Shown here piece by piece: positions 1 through 8,548 of a DNA stretch of 64,000 bases. Each line of letters begins with the position of its first letter. The first letter of the stretch is position 1. Both the position numbers and the translations under genes were made by a program. The notes under the pieces are model-generated. The model worked only from the letters and a program-made list of their open reading frames with translations. It made no database searches and was not told the origin of the DNA. Where the stretch lies: positions 1-64,000 of the forward strand of contig SXWC01000173.1 in NCBI GenBank assembly GCA_005789975.1. Direction: 5' to 3'. This DNA is from Planctomycetaceae bacterium. GTDB lineage: Bacteria; Planctomycetota; Planctomycetia; Pirellulales; UBA1268.

Positions 1-2188
1 CGCCGGCGCCGCCGTTGCCGTAGATGATGCCGCCGTGGCCGCCGTCCGGCGTCCCGACCGTGCCCGCGACGCCGTCGGCAAACAGCGCGCGGCCGCTCGC
101 CGACTCCAGGCCGCTCGTCTGGGCCTGCGGCGGCGCGGCGACGGAGACCGCCTTGTTGAAGTTGTCGAGCGAGACCGTGAACGAGACATCCTGCACCGTG
201 CCCGCGAACCGCGTCACGTAGCCCTTGCTATTGATCCACACGCTCGCCGGCACCGCGTCGTTGCCGAAGAACGCCTCGGACGCCAGGGGCGTGAGGTTCG
301 ACAGCGGCAGGAGGGCCGCGAAGCTCGACATGCCGATCGTGACGTCGTACCGCTTCCCGAAGGAATCGGCGGCCACGTACTGCGACGTGATCGGGAACTC
401 CACGACCGCGAGCGCCGCCCGCGGCGTCAGGCCGCGAATCAGGCTGTTCACGGCAGTGACCGCATCCGACGAGCCCGACACGCGCACCCACGGCGTGCCA
501 CCCGTCACACCGAGCAACTCAGCGTTGACGTACGTCGTGCCCACCGTCTGCCGGAACTGCGTCTCCTGCACCGCCGACGACGACACGGAGGTGGGCGCCG
601 GAGCGCCGTTCTCCACCGTGGCATGCATCGAGAGCAGGCCGCGGCCGGCGTTGAGCACGCCCGTCGAGCCGAGCGCCACCCCGTTGGCCCCGATCGCCGT
701 CGTGAACCCGTAGATGCCCGACGACTCGGCCTTCAGGGCCGCCATGCCCAGCGGATCGAGCTTCACCGTCACGCCGCTCGCCGAGGTGATCACCGTGGTC
801 GACCCCCGCAGCACGAGGTCGCGGAAGTTGCCCAGGGCGTTGTTGGCGATCTGGTTGCCCTGCACGACCGTGCCGCTCGAAACGCCGTTGGCCGTGACGC
901 CGTGACGGGCGTTGAAGATGATCGCGTTGCCGGTGCCGGCCGCCTTGCCGCCGAGCCTCACGTTCCGGGCCGCGTCGAGGGCCACGCCGTTGCCGGCGTT
1001 CTCCATGAACCTGTTGGCCGTGATCGACGTGCCGTCGTACGCACCCTTGCCCACCCGCAGTCCCGTGCCGTTGCCGGTGCTCGTGACGTTCGTGAGCCGC
1101 GAGTTCTTCGACCCCCCCACGAACAGGATCCCCGCCCCGCCGAAGCCCGAGATCAGGCTCGGCTGCGTGCCCGCGAACACCACGTTGTGGACGTTCTTCC
1201 CGATCTCGAGGCCATTGCTCCCCGCCGCCGCCTCCTCGAGCACCGCCGGGCCGTTCGACAGCGTCAGTCCGGCCTGCACCGCGACGCTCTTCGCCGCCGC
1301 CAGCGAAAGGCCACTCAGGGGCCGGCTCCCGCCCACCGCCTGGGCGAGCGTCACCGCCCCGCCCGACGAGAGCGTCAACCGCTGCGGACCGTCCACGGTC
1401 GAGAGCAGGGCGATCGCACCGCCGGCCTTGAGCGTCACGTCGCTGGCGAGCGTCACGGGGCCGTCGAAGGACTGGGGACCGGCGGGCGTCGTCACGCCCG
1501 CCGCGAGCAGGATGCCCGCGGGGGGCACCACGACGCTCGACTTGATGCCCGTCACGCCGAGCGACTTGAGGCTCACCGCTCCCGCACCCTTCGCCGAAAC
1601 CGCGTTCGCGATCACGATCGCGTCGTCGGTACCGGCGCCCGTGTCGATGCTCAGGCCCTGGTTCTTGGCCCCGCGCGCCACCGTCGCCAGGTTCACGCCC
1701 GTGGCACCGATCTTGATCGCATCGAACCCCGTGCCGCCGAGCACCGAGAGGCCCGAGAAGTTCGGGATGATCTTCAGGTCCACCGCGATCGTGTCGGCCT
1801 GCGTGTCGATCTTGATCCCCGTGATGGGCGTGGCCGACGTGATCGTGCCGTCGCTCTTGGCGGTGACCGTGAGCACACCGGAGGCGGTGTTGTAGGACGT
1901 CGACAGGTCGCTGATCGACGTGCCCGCCGCATCGAGCGTGAGCAACAGCCGACCGGCCCCGTCCAGGCCGACGTCGATGTCGTTGGCCGCCAGCATCGAC
2001 CGCCGCTCGAGCGCGTCGAACCGGCCCACGGCCGCTGCCGGGCGGCGACGACGCGTGGGACCACCGAAGCGGCCGCCGCGCGACACCTCGCGCCGCCGCG
2101 ACGACCGCGTGGCCGACGTCCGCCGGGAGAACACCGCCCGCACGAGCGACCGAGCACGAAACACCTCACTGCGACGCATGCTGCGCAT
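1..2188 (-). CDS. Large exported beta-helix repeat protein, 3' end outside window
   Basis: An open frame of about 729 codons runs off the left edge without a stop, so the C-terminus is missing. Two in-frame ATGs at 2188 and 2179 can start it; I chose the first. The N-terminus is very arginine-rich and is followed by ALERRSMLA, which resembles the LE-x-R motif of other large planctomycete exported proteins and the subtilase at 15961-18903. The body is rich in Gly, Val, Thr, Ala and Asn. Around residues 350-480 there are repeated short turns such as GNGTGL, GNGVAL, GTGNAI and VVQGNQIANNALGN, as expected for a right-handed parallel beta-helix. The last visible part turns glycine-rich (GGHGGIIYGNGGAG). 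Likely a secreted or surface protein; the ligand or enzyme activity cannot be read. It is transcribed divergently from the sulfatase across a 215-bp gap. Confidence 0.8.
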   Translation of the reverse strand, partial: MRSMRRSEVFRARSLVRAVFSRRTSATRSSRRREVSRGGRFGGPTRRRRPAAAVGRFDALERRSMLAANDIDVGLDGAGRLLLTLDAAGTSISDLSTSYNTASGVLTVTAKSDGTITSATPITGIKIDTQADTIAVDLKIIPNFSGLSVLGGTGFDAIKIGATGVNLATVARGAKNQGLSIDTGAGTDDAIVIANAVSAKGAGAVSLKSLGVTGIKSSVVVPPAGILLAAGVTTPAGPQSFDGPVTLASDVTLKAGGAIALLSTVDGPQRLTLSSGGAVTLAQAVGGSRPLSGLSLAAAKSVAVQAGLTLSNGPAVLEEAAAGSNGLEIGKNVHNVVFAGTQPSLISGFGGAGILFVGGSKNSRLTNVTSTGNGTGLRVGKGAYDGTSITANRFMENAGNGVALDAARNVRLGGKAAGTGNAIIFNARHGVTANGVSSGTVVQGNQIANNALGNFRDLVLRGSTTVITSASGVTVKLDPLGMAALKAESSGIYGFTTAIGANGVALGSTGVLNAGRGLLSMHATVENGAPAPTSVSSSAVQETQFRQTVGTTYVNAELLGVTGGTPWVRVSGSSDAVTAVNSLIRGLTPRAALAVVEFPITSQYVAADSFGKRYDVTIGMSSFAALLPLSNLTPLASEAFFGNDAVPASVWINSKGYVTRFAGTVQDVSFTVSLDNFNKAVSVAAPPQAQTSGLESASGRALFADGVAGTVGTPDGGHGGIIYGNGGAG

Positions 2189-2403
2189 GGAATCCTCGAC
2201 GTCTTGTCCGCTGTACGAATCGGTCGTTGAAGACCACCCCAAAACCTCGTTGAAAGACTAGCCCCCGGCACCCGCGTTCGCAAGAATTTCGGTGAACGCA
2301 AACGGCGACCGGACCGGGTCTGTTACGATCCGGTGAAGGAAACAAACGTATCCAAAATTGAACGAACACGGTCGCTGACCCCCCCACCGAACGAGGCAGC
2401 CGC

Positions 2404-3936
2404 GTGATCGACCGCGTCCTCTTCGCCTTCGCCGTCGCCCTCGCCGCCGGTGGGGCCGTGCTGCCGGCCGCCGCAGCCGAGCGGCCCAACATCCTCTTCA
2501 TCTTCACCGACGACCACGCCCAGGCCGCGATCTCGGCCTACGGGTCGCGGGTCAACGCCACGCCCCACCTCGACCGGCTCGCGGCGGGAGGCGCGCGGTT
2601 CACGAACTCGTTCGTCACCAACTCCATCTGCACGCCCAGCCGGGCCACGCTCCTCACCGGCCAGTACTCGCATGTCAACGGCGTGCCCGTCTTCAACTGC
2701 TTCGACGGCGGCGTGGACCACGTGGCCAAGCGGCTCCGGGCGGCGGGCTACCACACCGGCATGATAGGCAAGTGGCACCTCGGCTGCGACCCGACGGGCT
2801 TCGACCGCTGGATCGTGCTGCCGGGCCAGGGCGACTACTGGAACCCGCGGTTCCTCGTGCCCGGCTGCACGCTTTCGATCACGGGGCATGTCACCGGGAT
2901 CACCACCGACCTGGGCATCGAGTTCATGAAGACGCGGCCCGCCGACAGGCCGTTCTTTCTCATGCTCCACCACAAGGCGCCGCACCGCTCCTGGGAGCCC
3001 GACGCGGCGAACAAGGCCCGGTTCGCGAAGGCCGAGAGTCCCGAGCCCGCGACGCTCCGCGACGCCTACGCCACGCGGCCGGCCGCCCTCCCCGAAAACC
3101 GGCAGACGATCGCCCGCGACCTGGCGCCGGAAGACCTCAAACAGGAGCCGCCCGCCGGCCTCGCCGACGACGACCTGCTGCGGTGGAAGTACCGCCGCTT
3201 CATGCAGGACTATTTGGCCTGCGTGCAGGGCGTGGACGACGGCATCGGCCGGGTGCTCGACTTCCTCGACGCGTCGGGCCTGGCCGCGAACACGGTCGTG
3301 ATCTACTCGAGCGACAACGGCTGGTACATGGGCGAGCACGGCCTCTATGACAAACGGTTCATGTACGAGCCGGGCCTGCGGGTGCCGCTCATCGCCCGCG
3401 GCCCCGGGATCGCCGCCGGCGCCACGCCCGGGCAGTTCGTGGCCAACATCGACCTCGCCCCCACGTTCCTCGACCTGGCCGGCGCCGCCATCCCGAAGTC
3501 GATGCAGGGCCGGAGCCTGGTACCCCTGCTCCGCGGCGAGTCGCCGGCCGACTGGCGGACGAGCGTCTACTACCGCTACTACCACGACCCGGGCCACCAC
3601 GACACGCGGGCCCACTACGGCGTCCGCACGGCGACCCACAAGCTGATCCATTACTGGACCAAGGACGCCTGGGAGATGTACGACCTCGCCGCCGACCCGA
3701 ATGAGTTGCACAACCTGCTCTTCGATCCGGCCGACGCGGCCCGGCCCGAGGTCGCGGCCCGGTTCCGGGAACTCAAGGCCGAGATCACCCGGCTCCAGCG
3801 GGAGTATGCCGACGCGGGCCGCTTCGCCGACCTGAAGACGCTGCCCCCGGAGAACGTGGAGGGCGACGTCGCCGGCAAGGAGCCACTGGGCGAGAAGAGC
3901 GTGGCCGAGGCGATCGTCGCGGCCGTCGCCCGCTGA
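2404..3936 (+). CDS. Exported sulfatase (arylsulfatase family)
   Basis: This 510-residue protein starts at GTG with GAGG about 8 bases upstream and has a signal peptide ending near PAAAAE. RPNILFIFTDD at residues 27-37 gives the metal-binding aspartates. ICTPSRATLLTGQ contains the C-x-P-S-R sulfatase signature; Cys76 would be converted to formylglycine, which needs a maturase not seen here. Downstream are GKWHLG, the aspartate-asparagine pair in SSDNGWYMG, and a C-terminal sulfatase subdomain with YDLAADPNELHNL. The length is normal for the family. The expected role is hydrolysis of sulfate esters, probably on polysaccharides, in the periplasm or outside. The substrate cannot be predicted. 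Nothing nearby suggests a polysaccharide locus. Confidence 0.93.
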   Translation: MIDRVLFAFAVALAAGGAVLPAAAAERPNILFIFTDDHAQAAISAYGSRVNATPHLDRLAAGGARFTNSFVTNSICTPSRATLLTGQYSHVNGVPVFNCFDGGVDHVAKRLRAAGYHTGMIGKWHLGCDPTGFDRWIVLPGQGDYWNPRFLVPGCTLSITGHVTGITTDLGIEFMKTRPADRPFFLMLHHKAPHRSWEPDAANKARFAKAESPEPATLRDAYATRPAALPENRQTIARDLAPEDLKQEPPAGLADDDLLRWKYRRFMQDYLACVQGVDDGIGRVLDFLDASGLAANTVVIYSSDNGWYMGEHGLYDKRFMYEPGLRVPLIARGPGIAAGATPGQFVANIDLAPTFLDLAGAAIPKSMQGRSLVPLLRGESPADWRTSVYYRYYHDPGHHDTRAHYGVRTATHKLIHYWTKDAWEMYDLAADPNELHNLLFDPADAARPEVAARFRELKAEITRLQREYADAGRFADLKTLPPENVEGDVAGKEPLGEKSVAEAIVAAVAR

Positions 3937-4230
3937 CGGCGAGATCCCGAGGGCAGCATCACCGCCACGGCCGACACCCGTCACGCCGGGGAGCGGATCA
4001 GCGGCAACCTCGTCGATCCGCTGGCCCGGCGGATCGTTCCCGCGCCGCTCACGATCCGGGACGGGCGGATCGCCGCCATCCACGAGGACACCGACCCGCA
4101 CCCGACCTGGCTCGTGCCGGGATTCGTCGACGCCCACGTGCACGTCGAGAGTCCATTGCTGCCGCCCTGCGAGTTCACCCGGCTCGCGTTCGTCCATGGC
4201 ACGGTGGCGACGGTCTCCGCCCCCGCTTGA
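3937..4230 (+). pseudogene. N-terminal remnant of an adenine deaminase-like amidohydrolase
   Basis: The frame directly after the sulfatase stop reads ISGNLVDPLARRIVPAPLTI, then RDGRIAAI, then PGFVDAHVHVES and CEFTRLAFVHGTVATV, and stops with TGA at 4228-4230. This matches the start of adenine deaminases: the SGN-V-D beginning, a beta-sandwich segment, and the metal-binding H-x-H of the amidohydrolase barrel. Those enzymes are about 550 residues or longer; only about 90 codons survive here. No ATG, GTG or TTG lies upstream in frame before the sulfatase stop. It cannot encode an active enzyme. The 3' part overlaps the convergent ATPase gene by 56 bp, so a deletion or recombination probably joined the two. 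The family assignment rests on motif recognition. Confidence 0.75.
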
Positions 4231-7009
4231 GCGGCACGGCCGCCCACTTCACCACCTCGATCACCGTCACGGGCAAGAGCGCCAGGCCGATCACGGTCGC
4301 CCAGTCGCCCCCCACGTGCCGCTCCACCTCGAACACCGCCCGCGCGTGCGGCAGTGACACGATCACGATCTGCAGCAGCGCCGACAAGAGGATCGCCAAC
4401 AGCAGGGCCGGGTTCCTGAAGAAGCCCAGCCGCACCGCGGTGACCCGGTCGCTGCGGCAGCCGATCGCGAAGAACAACTGCGCGAAGGCGGCCACGCAGA
4501 AGGCGACCGTCCGCGCCTGCTCGAGCCGGGCGGCATCGCCCCGCCAGGTGCTCCAGAAGGCCCCGAGGATCACCGCCGCGACGAGGCCGCCGTGGGCGAG
4601 GATGACGAGGCCGCGGCCGCGGGTGATCACGGGCTCGTGCGGCGGCCGCGGCGGCCGCTCCATGATGTCCTGCTCGGGGGGCTCCAGGCCCAGCGCCAGC
4701 GCCGGCAGGCCGTCGGTCACGAGGTTGAGCCACAGGATCTGGATCGCCGCCAGCGGCGCGGGCCAGCCGGCGGCGGCGGCCACGAACATCGTCAGCACCT
4801 CACCGGCGTTGCAGGAGAGGAGGTAGTGGATGAACTTCTGGATGTTGTCGTAGATGCCGCGGCCCTCCTCGACGGCGCTGACGATCGACGCGAAGTTGTC
4901 GTCGGTCAGCACCATGTCGGAGGCCTCCTTCGTGACGTCGGTGCCGGCGATCCCCATGGCGATGCCGATGTCGGCCGCCTTCACCGCGGGGGCGTCGTTG
5001 ACGCCGTCGCCCGTCATCGCCACCACGTTGCCGAGGCCCTGCAGCGCCCGCACGATGCGGAGCTTGTGCTCGGCTGAGACCCGGGCATAGACGGCCGTTT
5101 CGGCGGCGACGGCCACGAGGGAGGCGTCGTTCATCGCGTCGAGTTCCAGGCCCGTCACGATGCGGTCGGTGCCCGGGCTCACGAGTCCGAGTTCACGGCC
5201 CACGGCCAGCGCCGTCGCCGGGTGGTCGCCGGTGATCATCACGGGACGGATCCCGGCCGACCGGCAGCGCTGCACGGCGATCCGGGCCTCGTCTCGGGGC
5301 GGATCGAGCATCCCGACGAGGCCTGCGTGCACGAGCCCGCGTTCGACCCGGGCCGGGTCGTCGTCGAGCGGCTCCTCCGTCGGCACTTCGCGCCAAGCCA
5401 GCGACAGCACCCGCAGAGCCTGCTCGGCGAGGCCGGCCGCTGTCGCGAGGATTTCCCGGCGGCGTTCGTCGCTGAGCGGCACGATGCGTCCGTCACACTG
5501 CTCGGCGACGCAGCGGGCGAGCACCGCCTCCGGGGCGCCCTTCGTGGCCAGCATGCGGCGTTTCGCATCGACCCGGACGATCACGCTCATCCGCTTCCTC
5601 GCGGAGTCGAACGGAATCTCGAAGATCGTCGGCTCGGCGGGATCCTTCGCGGCCACGCCCCCCTTCACCGCCGCCACGACGAGGGCACCCTCCGTGGGAT
5701 CTCCGATCACCTGCCAGCCGCCGCCATCGGCACCCGGCCGCAGCGTGGCGGTGGTGCAGCGGGCCGCGATCCAGAGCAGCGTGCGGAGATCGGGATCGGC
5801 GGCCGGCACCACGGCTCGGCCATCGCCGCGCGGCTGCGGCTGAAACTCGCCCCGGGGCTCGTAGCCCCTTCCGGTCACGTGGTAGTGGCGGCCGGCGGTG
5901 ACGACATCGCGAACGGTCATCTCGTTGCGGGTGAGGGTGCCGGTCTTGTCGGAGCAGATGACCGTCACCGAGCCGAGCGTCTCGACGCTCGGCAACCGGC
6001 GGACCAGCGCATTCCTGGCCACCATCCGCTGCAGGCCGAGGGCGAGCACGAGCGTGACCACCGCCGGCAGGCCCTCCGGCACCGCTGCCACGGCGAGGCT
6101 GACCGCCCTGAGGAGCACCTCTCCGAGCCTGCCGGTCCGCCAGAGTTCACCGCGGCCGCCGCCGCGGGCCAGTTCCATCAGAAAGATCATGCCGACCACG
6201 GCGAGGCAGACGGCGACGAGGATTCGGCCGAGTCCGGCGAGCCTTCGCTGGAGTGGCGTCGGCTCCGGCGAAGACCGCTCCAGCATGCCGGCGATCCGGC
6301 CGATCTCCGTCGCCATGCCGGTGGCGACGACGACTGCCGCACCGCTGCCCGCGGCGACCACCGTGCCCGCGTGCACGAGCGAGAACCGATCGCCAAGCGG
6401 GGTCGCGGCGGGCAGCGTCTCGGCCGGCGACTTCTCGACCGGCAGGCTCTCACCGGTGAGGGCCGACTCCTGCACGGAGAGCCCGAAGGCCTTGATCAGC
6501 CGGGCATCGGCCGGCACCTGATCGCCGGCCTCGAGGTCGATCCGGTCGCCCGGCACGACCTCCCGCGCGGGAATCGACGTCGGCGCGCCGTCCCGCACCA
6601 CCCGGGCCGTCGGGGCCGCCATGCGTTGCAACGCGGCCAACGCCTGCTGGGCCCGCTCTTCCTGAAGAAAGCCGATGATCGCGTTGACGAGCACGATCGC
6701 CACGATCGCCGCCGTATCGGCCCAGTCTCCCATGCTGCCGGCGATCACGGCGGCCACCAGCAGGATCCAGATCACGAGCTCCTCGAACTGGCGGAGAAAT
6801 GTCCGCCACCAGGGCCGCGGAGGCGGCTCGTTGAGCGCGTTGGGGCCTTGGTCGGCGAGCCGACGGACAGCTTCGTCCGATGCGAGCCCCCGTCCTGGAT
6901 CGGCTCCGAGACGGGCGACGACGCCGTCGAGGTCGATGGCATGCCAGGCCACCGGCTCGCATGCCGGTGGCCGCGCAAGCCTGCCGCTGGTGCCGCTCGC
7001 GGCGTTCAT
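4175..7009 (-). CDS. Cation-transporting P-type ATPase, type II (calcium-like)
   Basis: A 944-residue ATP-driven cation pump of the inner membrane. Residues about 22-72 form the N-terminal cation-ATPase domain. TGES at 185-188 is the actuator loop, PEGLP at 311-315 the helix 4 ion site, DKTGTLT with Asp354 the phosphorylated site, MITGDHPATA the hinge and GDGVNDAPAVK the conserved P-domain loop. Helix 6 carries LWLNLVTDGLPALALG, and PEGLP together with N-L-V-T-D is typical of the SERCA/PMR1-like type IIA group, so Ca2+ or Mn2+ is the most likely ion; a related Na+ or H+ pump is not excluded. The last 17 residues (from KRGRRPSPP on) are basic and lie antisense to the adenine deaminase remnant. 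They look acquired by read-through into foreign sequence. Confidence 0.92.
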   Translation of the reverse strand: MNAASGTSGRLARPPACEPVAWHAIDLDGVVARLGADPGRGLASDEAVRRLADQGPNALNEPPPRPWWRTFLRQFEELVIWILLVAAVIAGSMGDWADTAAIVAIVLVNAIIGFLQEERAQQALAALQRMAAPTARVVRDGAPTSIPAREVVPGDRIDLEAGDQVPADARLIKAFGLSVQESALTGESLPVEKSPAETLPAATPLGDRFSLVHAGTVVAAGSGAAVVVATGMATEIGRIAGMLERSSPEPTPLQRRLAGLGRILVAVCLAVVGMIFLMELARGGGRGELWRTGRLGEVLLRAVSLAVAAVPEGLPAVVTLVLALGLQRMVARNALVRRLPSVETLGSVTVICSDKTGTLTRNEMTVRDVVTAGRHYHVTGRGYEPRGEFQPQPRGDGRAVVPAADPDLRTLLWIAARCTTATLRPGADGGGWQVIGDPTEGALVVAAVKGGVAAKDPAEPTIFEIPFDSARKRMSVIVRVDAKRRMLATKGAPEAVLARCVAEQCDGRIVPLSDERRREILATAAGLAEQALRVLSLAWREVPTEEPLDDDPARVERGLVHAGLVGMLDPPRDEARIAVQRCRSAGIRPVMITGDHPATALAVGRELGLVSPGTDRIVTGLELDAMNDASLVAVAAETAVYARVSAEHKLRIVRALQGLGNVVAMTGDGVNDAPAVKAADIGIAMGIAGTDVTKEASDMVLTDDNFASIVSAVEEGRGIYDNIQKFIHYLLSCNAGEVLTMFVAAAAGWPAPLAAIQILWLNLVTDGLPALALGLEPPEQDIMERPPRPPHEPVITRGRGLVILAHGGLVAAVILGAFWSTWRGDAARLEQARTVAFCVAAFAQLFFAIGCRSDRVTAVRLGFFRNPALLLAILLSALLQIVIVSLPHARAVFEVERHVGGDWATVIGLALLPVTVIEVVKWAAVPLKRGRRPSPPCHGRTRAG

Positions 7010-7122
7010 CGTCGGCCCCGGGGTGGATCGTCGGCCATCACACCCCTATTCTAGGCGGGCGGCAAGCCGCACCGCGCCGTCCGGCGTGCGGCCGCATCGG
7101 CCGGAAACCACGAAGGTCACTG

Positions 7123-7386
7123 ATGACTGCCTACCGCGATCTCGACGAGGACGAAGACTGGGGGCAGGACGACGACACCGATGTCGGCGACGATTCCGAC
7201 GATGAGCCGGTCGTTCCCTGTCCCTCTTGTGGCCGTGACATTCTCGAAGACACGCCGCGATGCCCGTACTGCGAGCAATACATCTCGGCAGAGGAACATG
7301 CGGTGCCGGGCAAGCCCACCTGGGTGATCGTCACGGCCGTCGTCTGCCTCGCCGTCGCTCTGTGGTGGGTGGTCGCGGCGTTTTGA
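7123..7386 (+). CDS. Small acidic zinc-ribbon protein with C-terminal membrane helix
   Basis: This 87-residue protein starts at the ATG at 7123, with GAAGG upstream. Residues 5-29 are extremely acidic. CPSCGRDILEDTPRCPYC follows: two C-x2-C pairs spaced for a zinc ribbon. A hydrophobic segment close to the C-terminus (WVIVTAVVCLAVALWWVVAAF) is a single membrane helix. The overall plan, acidic tail, zinc ribbon and tail anchor, is seen in many small unnamed planctomycete proteins; no enzyme activity is suggested. It is divergent from the ATPase and convergent with the cytochrome at 7411. Confidence 0.75.
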   Translation: MTAYRDLDEDEDWGQDDDTDVGDDSDDEPVVPCPSCGRDILEDTPRCPYCEQYISAEEHAVPGKPTWVIVTAVVCLAVALWWVVAAF

Positions 7387-7410
7387 ATTCCCCCGGCCCG
7401 TTCCCGGCCG

Positions 7411-7827
7411 TCACTCGTCCAGCTCGCCACCGACTCCGCCCTTGAAGTGACAGTCGCCGCACGAGTTGTTCAGCGACTGGTATGCCCCCCGGAGGGCTTT
7501 GGTGTCCCGCTGCTTCGCGGCCGCCACGATTTCCTTGACGGCCTCCGCGTAGCCGTCGGCTGATCCTTTGATGTCGCCGTCCTTGGATTCGAGCAATGCG
7601 CGGCTCATCTGATCGAACCGAGGAAGGGTCGCATCGACGACCTGCCAGGCGGGAACCTGGGCCTCCGTCTGGGCCCTCAACTGCCGGTAGGGGGATCGTT
7701 TTCCTTCGTGGACCCTCTCCATGAGTTCCTCGACCCGCTCATCGTCGTCGCGGTCGGCAGAGGCCGCGACGCCGAGGATCACCGGTGCGGCGAGTGCCAT
7801 CCCTGCCAGGACAATCGAGGCCTTCAC
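7411..7827 (-). CDS. Exported mono-haem cytochrome c, C-terminal haem site
   Basis: About 138 residues. I chose the GTG at 7827, which has GAAAGG upstream and leads straight into the signal peptide KASIVLAGMALAAPVILG; an in-frame ATG at 7851 would add eight residues. The mature part is helical and charged and ends with NNSCGDCHFKGG, a C-x2-C-H haem attachment motif close to the C-terminus. A four-helix protein with a C-terminal haem motif is the layout of the cytochrome c' / c556 type. Its role is probably periplasmic electron transfer or gas binding, which I infer from the fold type only. It is not linked to the respiratory cluster. Confidence 0.78.
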   Translation of the reverse strand: MKASIVLAGMALAAPVILGVAASADRDDDERVEELMERVHEGKRSPYRQLRAQTEAQVPAWQVVDATLPRFDQMSRALLESKDGDIKGSADGYAEAVKEIVAAAKQRDTKALRGAYQSLNNSCGDCHFKGGVGGELDE

Positions 7828-7851
7828 TCCTCCACCCCTTTCTCTTCGCAT

Positions 7852-8373
7852 CACGAAGTCACGAGCACCTGTCTTGTTCCGCCTTGACTGATTGTAACGC
7901 CCGACGTGAGCTGGCACGAAGCGCACCCTGTGATCTCTGGGACGTCACGAACCTGCCGCAGGATGCCCGTGCTCGACTCCGCACGCCGACGTTCCGATCA
8001 TGGCTCGTGGGCATCGTCTCCGTTCTCAATCACCCGCTGTCGATCGACGAAGTCGATTCGATCGGCCGTCGCCTCACGCAGTCGGACGTCAATGAACAAC
8101 TCGGCCCCATGCTGACCGGAGGCAAACCCTCCCGGATCGAGGACCTCGTGGCTGCGGGGGAGGCACCCACGCAACGGCTATGCGCAGATGACGACCGAGC
8201 GAGCCATCTCGCGGAGCATCCGGCCCCGGCCTGGAAACTCGAGAATGTGCGACGCTGTCGCGGGAAAAAGGACGGGTGGCGCAGGAATCCGCGGCAGGTG
8301 TCGTCTGTGAAAAAAGAGACGGCCGCGCCACTCGTTTTCGAGAATGACGCGGCCGTCGCCGGCTGCACCAAAA
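7852..8373. other. Gene-poor interval with one coding-like stretch
   Basis: No complete gene can be supported here. Between about 7945 and 8240 the plus strand has a frame with GC-rich third positions that reads like protein (for example FRSWLVGIVSVLNHPLSIDE), but it has no convincing start or ribosome site and continues through the tRNA gene in antisense. It may be a decayed gene fragment. I do not recognise a family. The rest shows no repeat or regulatory element that I can name. Confidence 0.4.
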
Positions 8374-8446
8374 TACCCCCACGGGGAGTCGAACCCCGGT
8401 TTTCGGGCTGAGAACCCGACGTCCTGGGCCTCTAGACGATGGGGGC
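8374..8446 (-). tRNA. tRNA-Glu (anticodon CUC)
   Basis: The 73-base cloverleaf has a 7-bp acceptor stem (GCCCCCA pairing with TGGGGGT through one G-U), the D arm GTCTAGAGGCCCAGGAC typical of tRNA-Glu, the anticodon stem TCGGG/CCCGA around the loop TTCTCAG, and the T arm GGGGTTCGACTCCCC. Loop positions 34-36 are CTC, which reads GAG codons. The CCA end is not encoded and must be added after transcription. It stands alone between the gene-poor interval and the kinase gene. Confidence 0.95.
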
Positions 8447-8548
8447 AGGACTTTTCCGTTCTAGCAGTGTCGGTCGGGGTGTCAAGCAGACTTGAACCGC
8501 CCCGATCCGGGCCGCGCCACCTCATCTCCGCCGGGAAAAAAGGGCCCC

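Noticed and set aside
35..2230. A long plus-strand open frame of about 730 codons opposite the beta-helix protein
   Set aside because: Its product is almost only Arg, Ala, His and Gly, with no domain. The minus-strand frame gives clear beta-helix turns. The plus frame is a by-product of GC-rich codons.
2323..4197. A 624-codon minus-strand frame opposite the sulfatase
   Set aside because: The sulfatase signature and signal peptide are on the plus strand; the opposite frame is low-complexity Arg/Val/Gly/Asp sequence.
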